The notes beneath the pieces were generated by a model. That model saw nothing but the letters and a program-made list of their open reading frames with translations, had not been told where the DNA came from and did no database searches. From the NCBI GenBank assembly GCA_965602855.1, contig CBFCZV010000023.1, positions 1 to 46,230 of the forward strand: a stretch of DNA of 46,230 nucleotides, read 5' to 3'. Every line of letters begins with the position of its first letter. Position 1 is the stretch's first letter. The DNA comes from LH-M37 sp965602855. Its GTDB lineage: Bacteria > Pseudomonadota > Gammaproteobacteria > SZUA-229. Position numbers and translations under genes: made by a program. Positions 1 through 7,437 of the stretch are shown piece by piece.

Positions 1-119
1 CCGGTCATCGCGGTATTGAAAACCACCTCACCGGTAGTATCACCAGAAACACCTATCGAACGGCCTTCAAATACGCTGCCGTCTTCAAGAACTAATAGAG
101 CTTTAACTAAACTGGTCAT
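1..119 (-). CDS. carA: Carbamoyl-phosphate synthase small subunit, N-terminal part (truncated by window edge)
   Basis: The first 39 codons on the minus strand start at ATG 117-119 and read as the CarA N-terminus, including LLVLEDGSVFEGRSIG and TGEVVFNTAMTG, which are characteristic of the small (glutaminase) subunit. CarA releases ammonia from glutamine for the CarB subunit, which makes carbamoyl phosphate for arginine and pyrimidine synthesis in the cytoplasm. The rest of the gene lies beyond the window. A GGAG ribosome binding site lies about 7 bases upstream. The ATG overlaps the stop of a 33-codon leader ORF, and an intrinsic-terminator-like hairpin sits between the leader start and carA, which suggests attenuation. 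Family assignment is confident; regulation is inferred. Confidence 0.93.
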   Translation of the reverse strand, partial: MTSLVKALLVLEDGSVFEGRSIGVSGDTTGEVVFNTAMT

Positions 120-217
120 TCAGACTCCAAAAGGCATAAAAAACGGGAGACCGGATGTGGATGAAATCCAACTGGCGCTCCCGTCGAGGGGTACTGCATA
201 TCTGTTGCTACTGACAT
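116..217 (-). CDS. Possible 33-codon leader peptide upstream of carA
   Basis: A short open frame starts at ATG 215-217 and ends with a TGA (116-118) that overlaps the carA ATG as ATGA. It runs through the attenuator-like hairpin, so its translation would bear on hairpin formation and could couple to carA. No good Shine-Dalgarno precedes it. A possible promoter (TTGTAT about 250, TATTAC about 226) would put transcription start very close to the ATG. The predicted peptide has no obvious run of regulatory codons. It may be a real leader or a chance frame. Confidence 0.3.
   Translation of the reverse strand: MSVATDMQYPSTGAPVGFHPHPVSRFLCLLESE
138..184 (-). promoter_or_regulatory. Attenuator-like terminator hairpin in the carA leader
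   Basis: On the minus strand the arms ACGGGAG and CTCCCGT (143-149 and 178-184) enclose a second stem (TGGAT/ATCCA) and are followed at once by a run of six T ending at 138, about 19 bases before the carA start. This is the form of an intrinsic terminator placed inside a leader. Pyrimidine- or arginine-responsive attenuation is plausible because carA feeds both pathways, but only the structure is seen. Confidence 0.55.
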
Positions 218-250
218 TTACCGTAATATCTCTCTCACGACTCCAGATAC

Positions 251-280
251 AAAAAAGGCTGGAATTTTTAAGCTCCAGCC
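251..280 (-). terminator. Rho-independent terminator after tRNA-Glu
   Basis: On the minus strand GGCTGGA and TCCAGCC form a 7-bp stem (257-280) with an AT-rich loop, followed by TTTTTT (251-256). It starts 11 bases past the tRNA 3' end and separates tRNA-Glu from carA. Confidence 0.85.
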
Positions 281-291
281 TATTGTAATAA

Positions 292-367
292 TGGCGTCCC
301 CAAGGGGAGTCGAACCCCTGTTGCCGAGATGAAAACCCGGTGTCCTAGGCCTCTAGACGATGGGGAC
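292..367 (-). tRNA. gltT: tRNA-Glu (anticodon TTC)
   Basis: The 76-nt minus-strand sequence folds as a tRNA: acceptor arms GTCCCCA and TGGGGAC, T-arm GGGGTTCGACTCCCC, anticodon stem CCGGG/CTCGG around the loop TTTTCAT (anticodon TTC), and an encoded CCA end. It closely resembles E. coli tRNA-Glu. It has its own promoter and terminator. It marks one edge of the polysaccharide region; the other edge is tRNA-Ala at 23,814. The symbol is generic. Confidence 0.96.
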
Positions 368-415
368 GCAGCGATGAATTTCAAGCCTGGCGGCTCTCCG
401 TCACATCGGGCGGGA

Positions 416-444
416 AGTGTACGTGGGTCGGCGTTTCAGGTCAA
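416..444 (-). promoter_or_regulatory. Sigma-70 promoter of tRNA-Glu
   Basis: TTGACC (439-444) and TACACT (416-421) are separated by exactly 17 bases and followed by a GC-rich stretch (CCCGCCCG). A GC-rich discriminator is typical of stringently controlled stable-RNA promoters. The expected start lies about 40 bases upstream of the mature tRNA. Confidence 0.8.
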
Positions 445-506
445 TAGCTAATCTTAAAGTTATGTGAAAAAATCGAGCGCATACCAACAATTTACAAAGT
501 GGGTTT

Positions 507-1826
507 TTACTGCTCCGCTGAATTCTCAGAAACCCGCTCTCTTGATACGGTCGTGGACAGGGTAATCAGATAAACCAGATACATGGACACCACTGGCGCC
601 CTTAATATCCATGATTCTGTCAAACCAAAAACCGCATACGCTACGATCACCATCAACCCACCCAATTTAGCTGGTGTTAATTTCTTACTAGAGTTTTGAT
701 AAAAAATCCTGAATGGCTGAATCACCAGTGCAAAGCACAGAATAAGAAAGCCAACCGTGCCCGTAGTAGCAAGCGCCTGAAAAAAAATATTGTGCGTACT
801 AGCATGCACATCAATGCTCTCATACACACCCTGTGACTGTATTAGCTCTATCTCCTGATCAAAATCGCCCAACCCCGTACCAATCACTGGATGTTCCTTC
901 CATACATCTACAGCAATATCCCACATCGCCAGCCTGCCACCCACTGATGAATTGAATTGCTCACCACTGGCAAAGAGCTCAACTTCCTGCCTCGCCTGCA
1001 TGATACGGTTTTCTATAATACTTCCTGCTGGTGACACACCAATTACTACAATAATTATCAACAACACGGGGATAACCGTTGAGATCTTCAACTTATTTTT
1101 CCTGATCATCAGATAGCCCAACAAAGCCACACAAAAAGGCAAAGCAAGCCAGGCGCCTCTGGCCTGAGATAAAAAAGAAGCATACAAGGCACACATGATG
1201 GAGATCGCTATAATGATCCTCATTATCGCCCGCATTTTAGATGTAAAAAAAATAGCTGACAAAAACACAGCATTAAGCATGGCGGCATCGCCAAAAGTAA
1301 TCCAGTGATAATGCCACGAAGCAGGCAACTCAGGATTCATAGAAACACTAATGAGTGCAAAGACCAAATACAAGGGACCAGAAACCATTGCCCCTGCAAC
1401 TAGATACTTGAGCAATTGCAAATTGGTTTTGGTTAAAAGCAGGTAAACCGGTACTATCAACAAAAAACGAAGATACCGACCCATGTGTTTTACGTATTCA
1501 TATTCATCATTAACGTTGTAATAACTGACCAATCCAGAAAGAACATACAGAGACAGCCCTGCTAACAATAACTGCTCATGACGTGAAAGAGCACGCCACA
1601 ATTCAGGCCATTTGTGAATATAAAACAGACAGGTAATAAATAATATCGCTAGTGAGACACTAGCAACAGAAGACAACGCACCGCCAGATGCAGCAATTGC
1701 AAATACACAAAGACCTATTAGTAACTCGAGAGGCTTTGATAAAACACCAGAGAACCAATGCCCATCCACCAAACTTTGAGACAAAATTGATACCACTATA
1801 GAATAAGAGAGGCTTATTCTACTCAA
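507..1826 (-). CDS. O-antigen ligase / Wzy_C-family membrane protein
   Basis: A 439-residue protein of about ten to twelve membrane helices with a Wzy_C-type periplasmic loop. Visible family features are SQARGAWLALP (220-230), GGRLAMWDIA (297-306) and GTGLGDF (316-322), followed by HASTHNIFFQ (341-350) with the histidine typical of WaaL/Wzy proteins. Members either ligate undecaprenyl-linked O-antigen to lipid A-core or polymerise repeat units in the inner membrane. With an ABC exporter in the same locus, ligase is the likelier role. The longest frame starts at TTG (1824-1826), and no ATG occurs until residue 115, so the start is uncertain; GTG at codon 11 is an alternative. It is last in its run of minus-strand genes, and I see no strong terminator before the tRNA-Glu promoter. 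Confidence 0.8.
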   Translation of the reverse strand: MSRISLSYSIVVSILSQSLVDGHWFSGVLSKPLELLIGLCVFAIAASGGALSSVASVSLAILFITCLFYIHKWPELWRALSRHEQLLLAGLSLYVLSGLVSYYNVNDEYEYVKHMGRYLRFLLIVPVYLLLTKTNLQLLKYLVAGAMVSGPLYLVFALISVSMNPELPASWHYHWITFGDAAMLNAVFLSAIFFTSKMRAIMRIIIAISIMCALYASFLSQARGAWLALPFCVALLGYLMIRKNKLKISTVIPVLLIIIVVIGVSPAGSIIENRIMQARQEVELFASGEQFNSSVGGRLAMWDIAVDVWKEHPVIGTGLGDFDQEIELIQSQGVYESIDVHASTHNIFFQALATTGTVGFLILCFALVIQPFRIFYQNSSKKLTPAKLGGLMVIVAYAVFGLTESWILRAPVVSMYLVYLITLSTTVSRERVSENSAEQ

Positions 1827-1867
1827 AAAACTACACGGAACCTATGTTTTGAATAGGGCATGTAGCT

Positions 1868-3289
1868 TTAATAAGCATTCTTATGAATAAAGCCACGAAA
1901 AACCGTCATAATGATTATTTTGATATCTAACCACACGGACCAGTTTTCAATGTAGTAAAGGTCATGCTCTATCCGTGTGTGCAGACAGGTATTACCACGC
2001 CAACCGTGTACTTGTGCCCACCCAGTCAGACCTGCTTTGACCAAGTGTTTCTTCATGTAATGGGGAACTTCATTTTTATACTGATCGACAAACATTGGCC
2101 GTTCAGGTCGGGGGCCAATCAGCGACATCTCTCCTTTAAGCACATTAAATAATTGCGGCAACTCATCCAAGCTAGTTTTACGCAAAAAAGAACCAAATCT
2201 GGTCGCACGAGTGTCTGATTTATTTGCCCATACAGGTCCCGTTTCTTTTTCTGTTTCCATAGGCATGGATCGAAATTTATACATGGTAAAGTTTTGTGTA
2301 TTCCAGCCCACACGTTTTTGCCTATACAAAACTGGACCCGGTGAGGTTAATTTAATGCCTACCGCGATAAATAACATGATAGGACTAGCAAAAAACAGCA
2401 GCAGCGAAGCCAACACGTAATCTTCTAGTGTTTTAACAATCTGATTCACACCATCAATAGCAGAATAAGAAATATTCACCACTGGCACACCAGCAACCTC
2501 AGATAAGGAATGATGCATCAATTGATATTCAAAAATATCCGGCACATAACGTATCTCAACTAACGAGCCATCCAGAGCAGTTATCACGTCACGTATAGTA
2601 CTTTCTTCACTATGAGGCAATGAGATCCAAACCTGATCAACATCATTCTCATCAACGTATTTACGAAGCTCGGTAACATCCGAAATAATCTTTTTATTTT
2701 GCAACCAGGATGGGAGCTTATCGGTATGCGTACCAAACAACGCCGAAATTTCCAGACCAAACCAGGTTGATCGACGGAGCCGGTCGGCCACGACCGCAGC
2801 CTGTTCACCCGTGCCGACAATAACAATATGACGATGATTAAATCCATTGGAGCGCAACCAGCTCAATAGGATTCGTAGCATCACTCTCGAACCGACCAAA
2901 GATATCCATGTAGCAGCAAACCATAACCCCATCCATGATCGTGAATAATCTGCACCAGTTTTGGTAATAAATGCTGCACCAGACAATAACAAACCAACCA
3001 TAATCCACGCCATGGTTAGATGTTTAATTTCTGACAGCGTAGAAGAACCACGCCAAACACGATAAATAGTAAACAGAGGAAAAAACAGGCCTGCAAGAAC
3101 AACCGCAATCAGAATAACTTTAATATAATGATCAGGGAGTCCCTGAACACCTAAATCTGAATACGTTTTGAAAGCAGATGAAAAATAATAAGACAGCACT
3201 CCACAGATCAGCACAATTGATAAATCAACCAAACGTAAAACAAAATTAAGGACGTTCGCATGCCCCTTAAGAAATCCCTTCTTTATCAT
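1868..3289 (-). CDS. Undecaprenyl-phosphate sugar phosphotransferase, WcaJ-type
   Basis: A 473-residue polyprenyl glycosylphosphotransferase of usual length. The N-terminus has four membrane helices (about 12-145), then a CoA-binding-like/Rossmann domain with VGTGEQA (158-164), a further membrane segment (about 290-312), and the catalytic bacterial sugar transferase domain. Hallmarks are KFRSM (338-342), DELPQL (375-380), IGPRPERP (391-398) and GLTGWAQVHGWRG (420-432). These enzymes move a sugar-1-phosphate, usually Glc-1-P for the WcaJ group, onto undecaprenyl phosphate to prime a polysaccharide repeat. The start is ATG with no obvious Shine-Dalgarno in an AT-rich leader. It is followed 41 bases later by the O-antigen ligase-like gene. 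Confidence 0.9.
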   Translation of the reverse strand: MIKKGFLKGHANVLNFVLRLVDLSIVLICGVLSYYFSSAFKTYSDLGVQGLPDHYIKVILIAVVLAGLFFPLFTIYRVWRGSSTLSEIKHLTMAWIMVGLLLSGAAFITKTGADYSRSWMGLWFAATWISLVGSRVMLRILLSWLRSNGFNHRHIVIVGTGEQAAVVADRLRRSTWFGLEISALFGTHTDKLPSWLQNKKIISDVTELRKYVDENDVDQVWISLPHSEESTIRDVITALDGSLVEIRYVPDIFEYQLMHHSLSEVAGVPVVNISYSAIDGVNQIVKTLEDYVLASLLLFFASPIMLFIAVGIKLTSPGPVLYRQKRVGWNTQNFTMYKFRSMPMETEKETGPVWANKSDTRATRFGSFLRKTSLDELPQLFNVLKGEMSLIGPRPERPMFVDQYKNEVPHYMKKHLVKAGLTGWAQVHGWRGNTCLHTRIEHDLYYIENWSVWLDIKIIIMTVFRGFIHKNAY

Positions 3290-3356
3290 ATAAATAAATA
3301 AATGCTGAACATAATGATGTCAATTATACATAATACATAAAAAACTAATACTAATA

Positions 3357-4268
3357 CTAAGACTTAAAGTAACCTTTATTCATGGCCATGAGTTTTTTCA
3401 ACCACAATGGAAGCCATTTCTCCATCAAACCCAAACGAAATCCTATATAACGAAAGAGCGTCCTCAGCATACCTTCAGGTATCCGCCAAAACGCATGTTT
3501 TAATAAATATTTAAATTCAGAAACAACAAATTTAACACCTTCCCCTTCAGCGCTACCAAACTCCTGACGCAACCATGGTTCACGAACATGAAAAACACCC
3601 ATATCAAAATAACGCTTGAACTCCTGCCAAATAGAATAATTATGAGAGTGGTAAACACAAGCATCTGCCACATAGGCTATTTTCCTACCACTCTTGAGTA
3701 ACTTAGCCGCCACATACATATCTTCCCCAAAAATCACATCATCAGGAAAACCACCAATATCTAGTAATGTAGAAACACGATATGCTGCAAACGAATTAGA
3801 GAGAAACGCCACTTTCAGGCCAAGTTTGACTCTTTCCTTAAACTCTCTAACCGATGATTGATCAGGATAATTAAATAAGCGGGCATGCCTGGCAATGACA
3901 CCAGCCTCTAAATTCGGCAACTGCCTACCGCAAACTGCCGCAATATCTTTATCTAAGAACGGGGCAAGTATCCTTTTTATAGAATCAGGATTAGCCAAAA
4001 TGGCATCCTGCGTCAGGAATATTACATATTCAGCATTACCAATCAAATCCAAAGCTTTCTGCCTGGTTCCTCCATGATTAAATTCACCTCTATCAATCTT
4101 TGTAACAGTAAACCCAGCATCAATAGACATAGCAACAGAATTATCTATTGAGTCCGAATCCATAACATATACAGCCAGGGACTCTATAGATTGCGTTTCA
4201 ATTGCAGCAATCCATTCGTTCCATAAATCACCAGGATTTAACGTAGGCACAATGATCGAGTACCGCAT
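3357..4268 (-). CDS. Family 2 glycosyltransferase, rhamnosyltransferase-like
   Basis: A 303-residue GT-A enzyme. It starts SIIVPTLNPGDLW (4-16), has DSDS at 37-40, and EFNHGGTR at 62-69, a signature often seen in O-antigen dTDP-rhamnosyltransferases. TQDA (86-89) is the likely metal/nucleotide site, and GEDMYVAAKLLKSG (about 182) matches the ED acceptor-site motif. It probably adds L-rhamnose from the dTDP-rhamnose made by rfbBACD in this locus; donor and acceptor are inferred. A perfect 8-bp inverted repeat lies 14-33 bases upstream of its ATG. It sits between the WbsX-like gene and the WcaJ-like gene on the same strand. Confidence 0.85.
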   Translation of the reverse strand: MRYSIIVPTLNPGDLWNEWIAAIETQSIESLAVYVMDSDSIDNSVAMSIDAGFTVTKIDRGEFNHGGTRQKALDLIGNAEYVIFLTQDAILANPDSIKRILAPFLDKDIAAVCGRQLPNLEAGVIARHARLFNYPDQSSVREFKERVKLGLKVAFLSNSFAAYRVSTLLDIGGFPDDVIFGEDMYVAAKLLKSGRKIAYVADACVYHSHNYSIWQEFKRYFDMGVFHVREPWLRQEFGSAEGEGVKFVVSEFKYLLKHAFWRIPEGMLRTLFRYIGFRLGLMEKWLPLWLKKLMAMNKGYFKS

Positions 4269-4281
4269 GCGTTATATCAAC

Positions 4282-4301
4282 AGAAACATAGCAATGTTTC
4301 T
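4282..4301 (-). repeat. Inverted repeat (hairpin) just upstream of the GT2 start codon
   Basis: AGAAACAT, a 4-base AGCA loop and ATGTTTCT make a perfect 8-bp hairpin ending 14 bases before the ATG at 4268. It lies in the 5' untranslated region of the minus-strand gene and could affect translation or mRNA stability. There is no T-run, so it is not a terminator. Confidence 0.5.
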
Positions 4302-4432
4302 CAGAAAACCATATTTAAAAAATGCATTTGTAACAATCCCAATCGTCGCATGAAATAATTCTTTTTATATAATGTGACATATCGCTGTGTTATTAGACAC
4401 TCAGCTGCCAATCACATAAATCTTTATTTATT

Positions 4433-5638
4433 CTAGAGCCCATCTACCTGTTCTAAATTTTCGGCCTTTTCATCTTGTCTACCTGACTCATCCACTAGAT
4501 GATCTTCAAGAACAGCTTTAATTGCCTCCAGGTATCCATAATCATGCTTTTTGTCAGGTTCCAAATACGTACCTTCAGCCCATTCATTCCATGCATTTAG
4601 AAATATATACTGCTCGTTCTCAGGCCGTAGAGAAACACTATCCACAAGCTTTTTAAACCAGTAACGGAACGCTTCGGGACTTGCACCATTAAAGATGGTA
4701 GCCCTCTTTCCATAGCGAGCAGTATTATCCCAATCTAAGAAAGCACCAGAATAAGTCTTTAGCCCATTCTCATGCCGCAATTTCAGCGCCCTCTCCCAAA
4801 CTTCATTATAATTATGGAAAGTTAAATTATGTTTAATAGAAAATTTAAAAAACCATATCAAGCTCTGCACTACAGGAGGCATTTTATCAAATACCCCTCT
4901 AAGAAAGGCATACCCTCTTGCCCCTGATTTATAGCCATCTGAATAAATTGCTTCAAAAGGCTGGAACTGAAATATCGCATCAAATGATTTTATGAACTCT
5001 TTATTTGGATACTCATGCTGTTTTTGGAAGATAAAATAGAGACCTTTAAGCCCATGCTCTTTTGCCTTTTTTTGCCAATAGCTAAGCATTTCATCGATCT
5101 TATCAATTCTATGCGGTCTATAAATAATAAACACCGGCTTACCATCTATTTTAATTGCACGTTCATCAGTCCATGCACGAATAAGATAATCAAAATGTTT
5201 TGACCAACTTTCTTCAACAGGTGGGTGCGTTTGTTGCATCAGGATATGGTGATCACGACCATCCCATCTCTTGGACCAGGTTTCATTGGCCCATGACAGG
5301 CAAAACGGCATATCTATATCCTTATTGTCCAGCATGAGATTCGTCGGCGTTTCTAACAGCTGCTTACCATCAAACCAATAGTGATAATGACAAAATCCAT
5401 AAATACCATACTTCTTTGCCAGGTCTGTCTGCCAGCGCAAGGTATCAAGCTCTGACTGATCATAATAATTATTATTCAGCGGCACCCTGGGCTGGTTATG
5501 CCCCTCAAACAGCGGCTTTGCCTTCTTCACATTCGCCCAGTCAGTAAAACCCTTACCCCACCATTGATCGTTTTCTGGAATCGAATGAAGCTGTGGGAAA
5601 TACAAGGCAATAGTCTTTATGGTAGATCGATTTTTCAT
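4433..5638 (-). CDS. WbsX-family (GH99-like) polysaccharide biosynthesis protein
   Basis: A 401-residue protein of the Glyco_tran_WbsX / GH99-like family. Visible hallmarks are ALYFPQLHSIPEND near residue 11, WWGKGFTDWANV (about 26-37), a WANETWSKRWDG segment, and NAWNEWAEGTYLEPD near the C-terminus. The fold resembles endo-alpha-mannosidase. These proteins recur in O-antigen and rhamnan gene clusters, but their biochemical activity is not settled; glycosyltransfer or chain modification are both possible. It starts at ATG with a good AAGGTGA ribosome binding site. A related domain is embedded at residues 502-852 of the 1524-residue fusion protein at 15,800-20,374. Confidence 0.85.
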   Translation of the reverse strand: MKNRSTIKTIALYFPQLHSIPENDQWWGKGFTDWANVKKAKPLFEGHNQPRVPLNNNYYDQSELDTLRWQTDLAKKYGIYGFCHYHYWFDGKQLLETPTNLMLDNKDIDMPFCLSWANETWSKRWDGRDHHILMQQTHPPVEESWSKHFDYLIRAWTDERAIKIDGKPVFIIYRPHRIDKIDEMLSYWQKKAKEHGLKGLYFIFQKQHEYPNKEFIKSFDAIFQFQPFEAIYSDGYKSGARGYAFLRGVFDKMPPVVQSLIWFFKFSIKHNLTFHNYNEVWERALKLRHENGLKTYSGAFLDWDNTARYGKRATIFNGASPEAFRYWFKKLVDSVSLRPENEQYIFLNAWNEWAEGTYLEPDKKHDYGYLEAIKAVLEDHLVDESGRQDEKAENLEQVDGL

Positions 5639-5869
5639 AACATCACCTTAAAAACCAGCTTTTGAGCAAGTTCTTCAATATACCAAGTCATTTATCAGAA
5701 ATAATTTAAAAAAACACATAAAAAGAATTCATAATCATATTTTAGCCAGATCTAGCTAACAGTGCTTGTCTCCACCAACAAACCATAAATAATACACCTC
5801 AAATAAAAATACCGAGATTATCATAAACACCATTAGACGAAGCCCTATTTATAATCTATACAAATATTT

Positions 5870-5905
5870 TTGAGCAACACAAGCGGCTACTATAATATCA
5901 GTAGC
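5870..5905 (+). promoter_or_regulatory. Candidate promoter with overlapping palindrome upstream of wzm-wzt
   Basis: The 329-base gap 5639-5967 between divergent genes is AT-rich and holds no gene. It contains a consensus TATAAT (5891-5896) with TTGAGC (5870-5875) at a short 15-base spacing. The -10 lies inside an inverted repeat: GCTACT (5886-5891), an 8-base loop, AGTAGC (5900-5905). The overlap suggests an operator, or a hairpin at the transcript start. No JUMPStart/ops element of standard sequence is present. Confidence 0.4.
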
Positions 5906-5967
5906 TCTTATATACTACATACGATGGATTTTAAACTTAGTATATTAGCTCTACACATACAACTCTT

Positions 5968-7431
5968 ATGAACACCAATCAAGTTACTCAATCTGAACTG
6001 CCCGCATTTAGCGAAACCATTAAATTAGCTCAGCAATTTATGCAAAACAAAGAGTGGTCAAAAGCAAAAATAATATGGTCAGTATTAAGAAACACCTATC
6101 CTAAACAAGCTGCACCATGGCTACAGGGCGCTATTGCTGAAATTTCATGCGGAGATCTTGAACATGCAGGTTATTTACTATCACACGCCAGAGAACAATT
6201 CCCAAACAACTCAAACGCCTACTTAATTTCTGCTGAATTAGCGATTAAAAATAAACAATGGGAAGAAGCTGGGGATTTATTACAACAGGCTCGCGAACGG
6301 TTTCCGGACAACTTGCAAGTCTGGATGAAATCAGCTGAATGCGCCGAACATCAGGACAACCAGAAACAGGCTATAGCTTTCAATGAAAAAGCACAGCAAT
6401 GTGCCCCTGACAGCCCAGCACCTTTCATCCAGCATGCAGAACTCGCCATGCGCAGCTCACAGTGGGAACTCGCTCTTCAGCACTGGGAAACCCTGCGAAA
6501 TCTGTTTCCTGATATTCAAATGGGTTACATACGTGCGGCTGAAGCAGCACGCCGCCTTAATCGCCCACAAGAAGCCAGGCAGCTAATGCTAGCTCAGCAA
6601 TATGGTGCCGAAATATTTGATGATGACATCAGCCCAGACACTTCCAGGCAAAGCAAAATACATTCAAAATTCAGTCAATTTTTAGAGCTAATATGGACAA
6701 AAACATTATTTAGCCTACGTTCTGAGGTGCACCGCAACTACCTTAGTTATGGATGGTGGATACTAGAGCCATTACTATACATGGTTGTTTACTACGTTGT
6801 CTTTGGTCTCCTATTACAGCGCGGAGGAGAAGACTTCCCCGCCTTTTTACTCACTGGAATGATACCCTGGATGTGGTTTATGAAAGCTGTTGGTAGCAGC
6901 AGTAACAGCATCATCGCAGGACATAATCTAATGCTTCAGGTTGGCTTGCCTTCTATTCTATTCCCACTAGTCAGTATTCTACATTCCACACTCAAGCAAC
7001 TACCCGTATTTGCGTTATTAATCTGCTTCGTCTTGCTGCAGGGCTACAGCCCTGGCGCTCACTGGTGGGCACTTTTACCCGTGATTATCGTACAGGCATT
7101 GCTAATAATAGCCTTCGCTTGCACAGTAGCGGCCATCATTCCCTTTATGCGTGACCTCAGCTATATTGTCCCCACTGGCTTAACTTTTCTTATGTTTTTA
7201 TCCGGCATTTTCTATGATTACAAGACAATTTCTGCAGAGTGGCATGAACTATTTTTACTGAACCCCATGGCTTTTATACTTAACTGTTATCGTGAAATAT
7301 TTATGCAGGGCACCATACCTGACCTAACCACGCTTGGCTGGTGGGGAGCAGGCAGTGCTATTGCTTGCCTGATAGTAATGCTTGCCTACAAAAAACTACG
7401 CTACATCTATCCAAGAATCATTCTGGAATAA
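5968..7431 (+). CDS. wzm: Polysaccharide ABC exporter permease with N-terminal TPR array (Wzm fusion)
   Basis: The 487-residue protein has two parts. Residues 18 to about 210 form five to six tetratricopeptide repeats with exact 34-residue spacing; AIAEISCGDLEHA, AELAIKNKQWEEA, AECAEHQDNQKQA and AELAMRSSQWELA are successive first helices. Residues 225-487 are an ABC-2 permease of the Wzm/TagG type with six membrane helices. The amphipathic RSEVHRNYLSYGWWILEP before the first helix and FLSGIFYD near helix five are typical. A usual Wzm is about 260 residues, so the TPR part is additional. It should export lipid-linked glycan across the inner membrane together with Wzt, which starts 6 bases after its stop. 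The TPR array could recruit cytoplasmic glycan-assembly or modifying enzymes (inference). One uninterrupted frame supports a genuine fusion. Confidence 0.88.
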   Translation: MNTNQVTQSELPAFSETIKLAQQFMQNKEWSKAKIIWSVLRNTYPKQAAPWLQGAIAEISCGDLEHAGYLLSHAREQFPNNSNAYLISAELAIKNKQWEEAGDLLQQARERFPDNLQVWMKSAECAEHQDNQKQAIAFNEKAQQCAPDSPAPFIQHAELAMRSSQWELALQHWETLRNLFPDIQMGYIRAAEAARRLNRPQEARQLMLAQQYGAEIFDDDISPDTSRQSKIHSKFSQFLELIWTKTLFSLRSEVHRNYLSYGWWILEPLLYMVVYYVVFGLLLQRGGEDFPAFLLTGMIPWMWFMKAVGSSSNSIIAGHNLMLQVGLPSILFPLVSILHSTLKQLPVFALLICFVLLQGYSPGAHWWALLPVIIVQALLIIAFACTVAAIIPFMRDLSYIVPTGLTFLMFLSGIFYDYKTISAEWHELFLLNPMAFILNCYREIFMQGTIPDLTTLGWWGAGSAIACLIVMLAYKKLRYIYPRIILE

Positions 7432-7437
7432 CCAACA

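Noticed and set aside
16..288. 90-codon plus-strand frame across carA start and leader
   Set aside because: It is antisense to carA, the attenuator and the tRNA-Glu terminator, and its peptide resembles nothing.
5880..5915. Possible JUMPStart/ops (RfaH) element upstream of wzm
   Set aside because: Only a GTAGCTC-like match is present and the GGCGGTAGC core is missing.
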